Shown: piece after piece, positions 58,762-64,000 of the stretch
Position numbering within the stretch: position 1 is the first letter of the stretch
How the letters are laid out: each line of letters begins with the position of its first letter
NCBI RefSeq assembly: GCF_000426245.1
Contig: NZ_AUEZ01000045.1
Span: forward strand, 1 to 64,000
DNA from: Bradyrhizobium sp. Ai1a-2
GTDB taxonomy: Bacteria > Pseudomonadota > Alphaproteobacteria > Rhizobiales > Xanthobacteraceae
Direction of reading: 5' to 3'
Length of the DNA: 64,000 bases
Notes under the pieces: generated by a model
The model's database searches: none
Seen by the model: the letters and a program-made list of their open reading frames with translations, nothing else
Told to the model about the DNA's origin: nothing
Position numbers and translations under genes: made by a program

Positions 58762-59493
58762 TCACGGGAGCAATCCCTGCCGAAGTGCGAGGGCTACGGC
58801 GTGAGGAAGGGTTAGTGCAGCGAGGTTTCGCCTGGCATTGTCCAGGTGATACTTCACCCCACGGGACGAAACTCCCAGAAGCTCCGCAATATCCTGCATC
58901 GTCTTGCCATCAGAGATCCACGCGAGACACTGCCGCTCGCGCTGAGTCAGCGGGCTCCCCTGCTGACCTTCCGGGGACATGCGTCCGATTCTGGCCGCGT
59001 TCACATGCGCATGATAGGTGAGACCTATCCTCTCCAACATGTCTTGCGAGGTCTCGATGAAACGATCGAGCCCGAGGCTGCGGTCGTCCACCGCCAACGT
59101 GAATGCTGCGAACTGGTTTTGGCTCGAGGGAATGCGAACTGTCAGACCGGTCCTGATTTTGAAGCTGAGCGCATCGTCAAACAGACGGCGTTCTTTCGCC
59201 GACTTTGCGCTTCGCGCTTCACGTCCATCCCACAGGAACATCCGCCTTGTGTTTCGCGGTTCCTGAAGAACGGGATCGATGTTGTGGTATCCTTCCCGAA
59301 AATAGTGGCTGGTCCAACTCTTCGGATAGGATGAGATCAGTTTGGGACCATTCGCGCGGTGGCCGTAATAGGCGAACCAGCGAAAGCCCAATGCATGCGC
59401 GGTTCGTTCCGCAACACGTCGAAAATCATCTTCCGTATGGGCAGAGTGAAGACAATCGACAAATTCATCGCACGCTCTTTTGACATTCTTCAT
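58762..59493 (-). CDS. LuxR-family autoinducer-binding transcription regulator
   Basis: 243 residues from ATG 59,493 (MKNVKRACDEFVDCLHSAHT). The N-terminal autoinducer domain has the conserved aromatic/acid residues (FRWFAYYGHR, YPKSWTSHYFREGYHNIDPV). The C-terminal HTH is clear: LTQRERQCLAWISDGKTMQD then LLGVSSRGVKYHLDNARRNL. It is divergent from the AHL synthase gene 205 bases away, with a lux-box-like palindrome between. It probably senses the AHL made by TraI and controls transfer genes. Start chosen by family; the frame is open further upstream without similarity. Confidence 0.9.
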   Translation of the reverse strand: MKNVKRACDEFVDCLHSAHTEDDFRRVAERTAHALGFRWFAYYGHRANGPKLISSYPKSWTSHYFREGYHNIDPVLQEPRNTRRMFLWDGREARSAKSAKERRLFDDALSFKIRTGLTVRIPSSQNQFAAFTLAVDDRSLGLDRFIETSQDMLERIGLTYHAHVNAARIGRMSPEGQQGSPLTQRERQCLAWISDGKTMQDIAELLGVSSRGVKYHLDNARRNLAALTLPHAVALALRQGLLP

Positions 59494-59616
59494 CACACCC
59501 CTTTTAGAACTATTCTGGTTCCCAAACGCGACAGCCGCGCAACATTCGCGCGTTGCGTGTGGGGCGTGTATTGCGACGTTGCGGCAGCTTTGCGGCAAGA
59601 ACAATTCCAAAACGCC

Positions 59617-59632
59617 CTGTCAGAACTGACAG
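59617..59632. promoter_or_regulatory. lux/tra-box-like palindrome
   Basis: CTGTCAG-AA-CTGACAG, perfect 7-base arms, 67 bases before the traI start and between the two divergent quorum-sensing genes. Its symmetry and place fit the binding site of the LuxR-type protein. Confidence 0.75.
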
Positions 59633-59698
59633 CGCAATGCCGTGACCGCGCCTGCTCTCTTGATCTCGAAGCTGTGATTCGTAAGCGAGAGGTTAAGA

Positions 59699-60334
59699 AT
59701 GAAGGTCATTGCGCGCACGCGTACAGCGCTCCTGCACGACTCTGAACTGACAGTGGGAATGCACCGTCTGCGGGGGCGCGTGTTCAAGGAGCGGCTTGAC
59801 TGGGACGTCTCTATCGCGGACGGATTGGAGATTGATCAGTACGACGCACTCAAGCCGACTTATCTTTTGGTGGTCGAGCGGCGCGAGGTTGTCGGGTGTG
59901 TTCGCCTGCTGCCCACCGTGGGACGCAACATGCTGGCGGACACGTTCCCGGTGTTGCTGGATGGCCACGCGGCGCCCAGAGCAGCCAGGATCTGGGAGAG
60001 CTCGCGCTTTTGCGTGGATACCAAAAACGCCGCGGCGACAGTTGAGAATGGCCTGCGGGAAGCAACCTTCCTGCTTTTTGCGGCGATGATCGAATGGGGC
60101 CAGCAGTGCGGCCTGCAGGCCATCGCAACCGTCACTGATCTGCGCATGGAGCGCATCCTGCGCCGAGCGGGATGGCATCTCGATCGCCTCGGCACACCGC
60201 GTCAAATCGGAACCACCACGGCCGTCGCGGGACTGCTGCCAGTAACCGATGACGCCCTCGGGGCGATCCGGGCGGCCGGCAAGATTTTGAAGCCGGCAAT
60301 TGATGTTCCGTCAGGCGCGGCGCTCGCGGCATAG
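59699..60334 (+). CDS. traI: Acyl-homoserine-lactone synthase (TraI/LuxI type)
   Basis: 211 residues. LuxI-family residues are present: MHRLRGRVFKERLDWDV (the Arg/Phe/Trp motif), EIDQYDALKPTYLLVVE (acidic pair), VVGCVRLLPT, and WESSRFCVD. The enzyme makes an N-acyl-homoserine lactone from SAM and acyl-ACP. It is the first gene of the plus-strand run leading into the virB-type genes, as in rhizobial plasmids where traI heads the mating-pair operon. A lux-box palindrome upstream suggests positive feedback. Intact. Confidence 0.93.
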   Translation: MKVIARTRTALLHDSELTVGMHRLRGRVFKERLDWDVSIADGLEIDQYDALKPTYLLVVERREVVGCVRLLPTVGRNMLADTFPVLLDGHAAPRAARIWESSRFCVDTKNAAATVENGLREATFLLFAAMIEWGQQCGLQAIATVTDLRMERILRRAGWHLDRLGTPRQIGTTTAVAGLLPVTDDALGAIRAAGKILKPAIDVPSGAALAA

Positions 60335-60379
60335 CGCCGAGCGCCTAAGCTCCCTGACAATAGCGAAAGGCTTTATGCA

Positions 60380-60955
60380 ATGGATCCAGCTGCTTTCGCA
60401 GCTCTGGTCGAACAGTGCGCCCCGATGCCGGACCTGGTGCGACCGCTGACAGCGATTGTGCGGCAGGCGAGCTCGTTCGAGCCGCTGCTCATCACAGTTC
60501 AGGCGCGCAACCCGGTTCCGATTCAGGCAAGTGACCGTGACGAAGCGATTCAGCTCGCGACTGAGGCCATCGCCACCGGCCAGCCGGTCCGGACCGGTCT
60601 CGCTCAGCTTGACGCCGAGGAAAACAAGCAAGCCGGATTGACGGTGACCACGACCTTCGACGCCTGCAAGCACATCGCGGGCCTTGGCAGATTGTTCGAA
60701 GTCCGATTGCAAGCAGCAAACGCGGACGCCTCGGGCCGCGGCCAGGCGATTGCCGACGTTGTCGCGAGTTTCGCGATTAAGGCTCCCGCCACACCGCCCG
60801 AAGCCCGTACGCGGCCGGCAGCCCCTCGCAGGTCTGACGTTTCCATCGGCGACACACTGCCGATCAACACGTCAGCTCCGTCCGCGAGGGAACGTCCGAA
60901 CTGGGATGTCTATCGCTCGGGCCTTGGCACGTCAGCCTTCGTCTATGAACGATAA
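60380..60955 (+). CDS. virB1: VirB1-like protein with altered transglycosylase motif
   Basis: 191 residues, 45 bases after traI. The layout follows VirB1 lytic transglycosylases: FAALVEQCAPM, TAIVRQASSFEPLL, then the GLAQLD... part and FDACKHIAGLGRLF (compare FDPC...NL...A). In active enzymes the segment reads like V-E-S-x-F-N-P; here the glutamate place is alanine (RQASSFEP). The usual GQIN segment is also changed (GLAQLD). It may be an inactive, structural relative. The C-terminal 60 residues are proline-rich and disordered. Identification is by position before virB2 and by this weak pattern. Confidence 0.6.
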   Translation: MDPAAFAALVEQCAPMPDLVRPLTAIVRQASSFEPLLITVQARNPVPIQASDRDEAIQLATEAIATGQPVRTGLAQLDAEENKQAGLTVTTTFDACKHIAGLGRLFEVRLQAANADASGRGQAIADVVASFAIKAPATPPEARTRPAAPRRSDVSIGDTLPINTSAPSARERPNWDVYRSGLGTSAFVYER

Positions 60956-61031
60956 GAACCTCTTTCGTTTTGTCTCAACTCAACTCCGCGGTCCGGGTTG
61001 GTCCGGCTGCACTGCCAATCGGAGCCGTGTC

Positions 61032-61328
61032 ATGACTTCTTCTCTTAAGCAATCCGCTGCCCTTCTTTGCATGGCAGCCGTCCTCAGCATCGCCTTGGTT
61101 GAGCCCGCTCTGGCGCAGACCGCGAACATCGAGGGCGTGCTGCAGAACATCGTCAACATGTTGACCGGCAACGTCGCGCGCCTGCTGGCGACGCTGGCGG
61201 TCATCATCGTCGGCATCGCCTGGATGTTCGGCTATCTCGATCTGCGCAAGGCCGCCTATGTCGTCCTCGGTGTCGCCATCACGTTCGGCGCCTCCGAGGT
61301 GGTCTCGACCTTGACCGGAGGTCGTTGA
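61032..61328 (+). CDS. virB2: VirB2/TrbC-like pilin
   Basis: 98 residues from ATG 61,032 (MTSSLKQSAALLCMAAVLSI). A signal peptide ends at about residue 28 (VEPALA-Q), followed by two membrane helices (ARLLATLAVIIVGIAWMFGY and KAAYVVLGVAITFGASEVV) with a short polar loop (LDLRK) between. This is the build of VirB2/TrbC major pilins, inner-membrane proteins assembled into the transfer pilus. The stop overlaps the virB3 start (TGATG). Confidence 0.9.
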   Translation: MTSSLKQSAALLCMAAVLSIALVEPALAQTANIEGVLQNIVNMLTGNVARLLATLAVIIVGIAWMFGYLDLRKAAYVVLGVAITFGASEVVSTLTGGR

Positions 61329-61666
61329 TGATCGAGGCCGCGCGCCTCACTGAGGACACCCTGTTCCTCGCCTGCACGCGTCCGGCCATGATTGCCGGCG
61401 TCACCATGGAAGCCATGGCGCTCAATGTGATGTTTTCCTGCATCCTGTTCCTGGTGGCCGGGAGCATCATCTACGGTCTGGTCGCGATTCCGATCCATGG
61501 TCTTTGCCGCATCATCTGTCGGCATGACCCCAACATGTTCCGGATTCTGCTCGCCTGGATCGAAACCCGCGGACGCACGCGCAATGGATCATTCTGGGGC
61601 GGATCGTCCTGCACGCCGCTCAAGCTCGTTCGGCGATATCGAACACGAGACCTTGGCTATGCGTAA
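61328..61666 (+). CDS. virB3: VirB3/TrbD-like inner-membrane protein
   Basis: 112 residues from ATG 61,328 (MIEAARLTEDTLFLACTRPA), which shares a base with the virB2 stop; a TTG three bases earlier is less likely. Pattern: FLACTRPAMIAGVTMEAM then two close hydrophobic segments (NVMFSCILFLVAGSIIYGLV) and HDPNMFRILLAWIETRGRTR. VirB3 helps anchor VirB4 at the inner membrane. It overlaps virB4 by eight bases. Confidence 0.92.
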   Translation: MIEAARLTEDTLFLACTRPAMIAGVTMEAMALNVMFSCILFLVAGSIIYGLVAIPIHGLCRIICRHDPNMFRILLAWIETRGRTRNGSFWGGSSCTPLKLVRRYRTRDLGYA

Positions 61667-64000
61667 CGCAGCGCTCAAAACCCGAGAGATCGGACCCGAT
61701 GTCTACCTGCCGTTCGGCCGGCACGTCACCGATACCGTCATCAGTCTCACGACTCGGGCCCTGCTTACGGTGATCCGGCTCGACGGCGCCTCATTCGAGA
61801 CCGCCGAGACGGCGGATCTGAACGACCTGCACGCAAAGCTGAACCTCACGCTGCGCAATGTTGCAGATCCGCGGCTGGCGCTGTGGACCCATCTGGTCCG
61901 GCGCCGGACGTCAGATTATCCGGACGGTGCATTCCGATCGACATTTGCCGCCTCCCTCGATGCGCAGTATCGCGACCGGCTTCGCGAGGCCGCGCTATTC
62001 CGCAATGATCTCTATCTGACGCTGGTTTGGCATCCCGGCCGCGCCCCCGCTGACGCTGCGGCCGCGTTCTTCAAACGGCTTGGCCGGAGCGCTGCGGCTT
62101 CCCTCGAGGTCGACAGCGACGGTTTGAAGCGGCTCAACGATGCCAGGCGCGATATGGTCGCGGCGTTGGAGCGTTACGGCGCCCATGCCCTCGGCTTGGT
62201 TGAGCGCAACGGCATCATCTTCTCGGACTCGATGGAGTTGCTCCACGCCGTCACCTCGGGCGAGTGGATGTCAATCCCATTGCCACAAGGGCCGATCGGC
62301 CCGGCGCTCTATTCCAACCGCGTCATCTTCGGCCGTGAAGCCATCGAAATCCGCAGCGCGGGTGGATCGCGCTTTGCGGGCATGTTTGGACTCAAGGAAT
62401 ATCCGGCGTCCACCAGGCCTGGCCTGTTAAACGCACTGCTTTCTGCGCCTTTCGAGGTTATCCTCACGCAATCCTTCGCGTTTTTGTCGAAGGCCGACGC
62501 CAAGACTGTCCTGACGCGCAAGCAGAACCAGCTGGTCTCGGCCCAGGATCCGGCGGCCTCGCAGGTCGATGAGCTCTCTGACGCGCTCGACGATCTCGAA
62601 TCCAACAGGTTCGCGCTTGGAGACCATCATCTCTCGCTGCTGATCTACGCCGAGACGCCTTCGCAGTTGCAGGATCACATGAGCGTGGCGCGGCGCGCTC
62701 TGGCCGATGCGGGTGCCGTGGTGGCGCGCGAGGATCTCGGCCTAGAAGCGGCCTATTGGGCCCAGCTTCCCGGACTGTTCAAGTACCGAGCACGAACTGG
62801 GGCGATCACCTCGCGCAATTTCGCGGCATTTTCTCCGTTCCACACCTATCCGACCGGAAGACCTGCCGGCAACCATTGGGGACCTGCGGTTGCGATGCTC
62901 AAGACCGCATCCGGCTCGCCGTTCTACTTCTCGTTCCATCACGGCGACCTCGGCAACACCTTCATCTGCGGCCCCTCGGGATCCGGCAAGACCGTCGTAC
63001 AGAACTTCCTGCTGTCGCAGGCCGAACGACTCGGCGCTACTTACGTCTTCTTCGACAAGGACCGCGGCGCCGAGATCTTCGTCCGCGCCGCCGGCGGCAC
63101 CTATCTGACGCTGCACAACGGCATTGCGACCGGCTGTGCGCCACTCAAGGCGCTGGAGCTGACGCCGAACAATCTTTCCTTCCTGGGTGAACTTGTCCGC
63201 AAGCTCGTCACACCGGAGAACCGCCCGCTGACCGTGACCGAGGAGGAGCAGATCGATTCCGGATTGCGAGCGCTTGGTCACCTGCGGCAGGCGGAGCGCT
63301 CGTTCGGAGCGCTGCGGGCTTTTCTCGGCCAACAGGATCGCGAAGGAATCGGCGCCCGATTGGAGCGATGGTGCCGGGGTGCTCCTTTCGGCTGGGTGCT
63401 GGATGGCGAGCACGATGCGATCGGTCTCGATGCCCGGTTTATCGGCTTCGACATGACCGATCTGCTCGATCATCCCACCGTTCGCACGCCGCTGATGATG
63501 TACCTGTTCCATCGCGTGGAGCGCCTGATCGACGGCCGGCGCCTGATCATCGACATCGACGAGTTCTGGAAGGCGCTTGGCGACGAGGCGTTTCGGGATC
63601 TCGCCAACAACAAGCTGAAAACCATCCGCAAGCAGAACGGCGTCTTGGTGTTCGGCACTCAGTCGCCACGCGACGCGCTGGCTTCCCCGATCGCACACAC
63701 CATCGTCGAGCAGTGCCCGACACAAATCTTCCTGCCGAACGCACGGGGAACACGCTCGGACTATGTCGACGGCTTCCATCTGACCGACACCGAATTCCGC
63801 CTGATCAAGGAGGAGCTCGCGCCCGAAAGCCGGCGGTTCCTGGTCAAGCAAGGCCACAACTCGGTCGTGGCGGAACTCGATCTCGGCGGTTTCGACGATG
63901 CACTCGCCGTGCTGTCCGGACGGACGGAAACCGTCGAACTGCTCGATCGCGTTCGAGCCGAGGTCGGCGATGATCCGGCCCAATGGCTGCCGGCATTTCA
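61659..64000 (+). CDS. virB4: VirB4/TrbE-type conjugation ATPase, runs off the right edge
   Basis: At least 780 codons from ATG 61,659 (MRNAALKTREIGPDVYLPFG), with an eight-base overlap with virB3. The N-terminal CagE/TrbE/VirB domain includes HVTDTVISLTTRALLTVIRL and SLDAQYRDRL. The ATPase has Walker A CGPSGSGKTVV at about residues 437-447 and Walker B LIIDIDEFWKALG near 627-637, followed by TIRKQNGVLVFGTQSPRDAL. VirB4 powers pilus biogenesis and substrate transfer. The frame is open throughout, and the stop lies beyond the window. Confidence 0.93.
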   Translation, partial: MRNAALKTREIGPDVYLPFGRHVTDTVISLTTRALLTVIRLDGASFETAETADLNDLHAKLNLTLRNVADPRLALWTHLVRRRTSDYPDGAFRSTFAASLDAQYRDRLREAALFRNDLYLTLVWHPGRAPADAAAAFFKRLGRSAAASLEVDSDGLKRLNDARRDMVAALERYGAHALGLVERNGIIFSDSMELLHAVTSGEWMSIPLPQGPIGPALYSNRVIFGREAIEIRSAGGSRFAGMFGLKEYPASTRPGLLNALLSAPFEVILTQSFAFLSKADAKTVLTRKQNQLVSAQDPAASQVDELSDALDDLESNRFALGDHHLSLLIYAETPSQLQDHMSVARRALADAGAVVAREDLGLEAAYWAQLPGLFKYRARTGAITSRNFAAFSPFHTYPTGRPAGNHWGPAVAMLKTASGSPFYFSFHHGDLGNTFICGPSGSGKTVVQNFLLSQAERLGATYVFFDKDRGAEIFVRAAGGTYLTLHNGIATGCAPLKALELTPNNLSFLGELVRKLVTPENRPLTVTEEEQIDSGLRALGHLRQAERSFGALRAFLGQQDREGIGARLERWCRGAPFGWVLDGEHDAIGLDARFIGFDMTDLLDHPTVRTPLMMYLFHRVERLIDGRRLIIDIDEFWKALGDEAFRDLANNKLKTIRKQNGVLVFGTQSPRDALASPIAHTIVEQCPTQIFLPNARGTRSDYVDGFHLTDTEFRLIKEELAPESRRFLVKQGHNSVVAELDLGGFDDALAVLSGRTETVELLDRVRAEVGDDPAQWLPAF

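Noticed and set aside
62742..63983. A 413-codon minus-strand frame at the right edge
   Set aside because: Antisense to virB4, whose Walker motifs are in the plus frame.

Overview
The window looks like part of a large, mosaic plasmid of an alphaproteobacterium of the Hyphomicrobiales, most like Bradyrhizobiaceae. The reasons are the repABC operon with its typical parS palindromes and antisense RNA, the rhizobial plasmid families (DUF736, ArdC, DUF1419, RHE_PE00001/DUF1612, a large methylase-helicase fusion), a LuxR/TraI quorum-sensing pair and a VirB-type transfer operon, all in GC-rich DNA. I see no tRNA, rRNA or CRISPR array. Both replication/partition modules, the transfer genes and every mobile element are accessory functions.

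Layout. 1-239 is the edge of an IS256-family element. 780-15,600 is a defence island: a WGR-domain gene, an AbiE pair (both genes mutated), a three-gene Shango-type system (TerB-domain protein, ATPase, helicase), a Gabija pair (OLD-type nuclease plus UvrD-type helicase) behind a small DNA-binding regulator, and a second AbiEii-like nucleotidyltransferase with a short partner. 15,590-19,070 carries mobC without a visible relaxase and a solo ParA/ParB pair, flanked by two copies of an 18-bp palindrome. 19,600-22,670 holds a frameshifted second WGR gene, an HU-like protein, DUF736 and small rhizobial proteins. 22,776-27,755 is repABC with four identical 16-bp parS sites. 27,845-30,095 has an integrase fragment, a conserved hypothetical gene and vapBC.

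30,319-36,606 is the most interesting part. A Tn5053/Tn7-like tniA-tniB-tniQ transposon (30,440-35,513) sits inside a RHE_PE00001-family gene. Between its own ends it carries a complete, diverged homologue of the gene it interrupts. After a second DUF736 gene, a recombinase-trio (RIT) element (about 38,027-41,338) splits ardC exactly at its zinc-binding motif. 42,254-54,435 is a block of minus-strand plasmid genes (ParB-like protein, 1,698-residue methylase-helicase, DUF1419, TOPRIM primase-like protein, small overlapping genes). A second, different RIT element (54,691-58,126) follows. From 58,762 to the right edge are a LuxR-type regulator, a lux-box-like palindrome, the AHL synthase traI, and virB1-, virB2-, virB3- and virB4-like genes, the last running off the window.

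Taken together, quorum sensing probably controls transfer of this plasmid, repABC gives replication and segregation, and the left third is a payload of phage defence. Many accessory genes are broken by frameshifts, a nonsense codon or insertions. Two partition systems plus an orphan mobC suggest that two replicons have fused.
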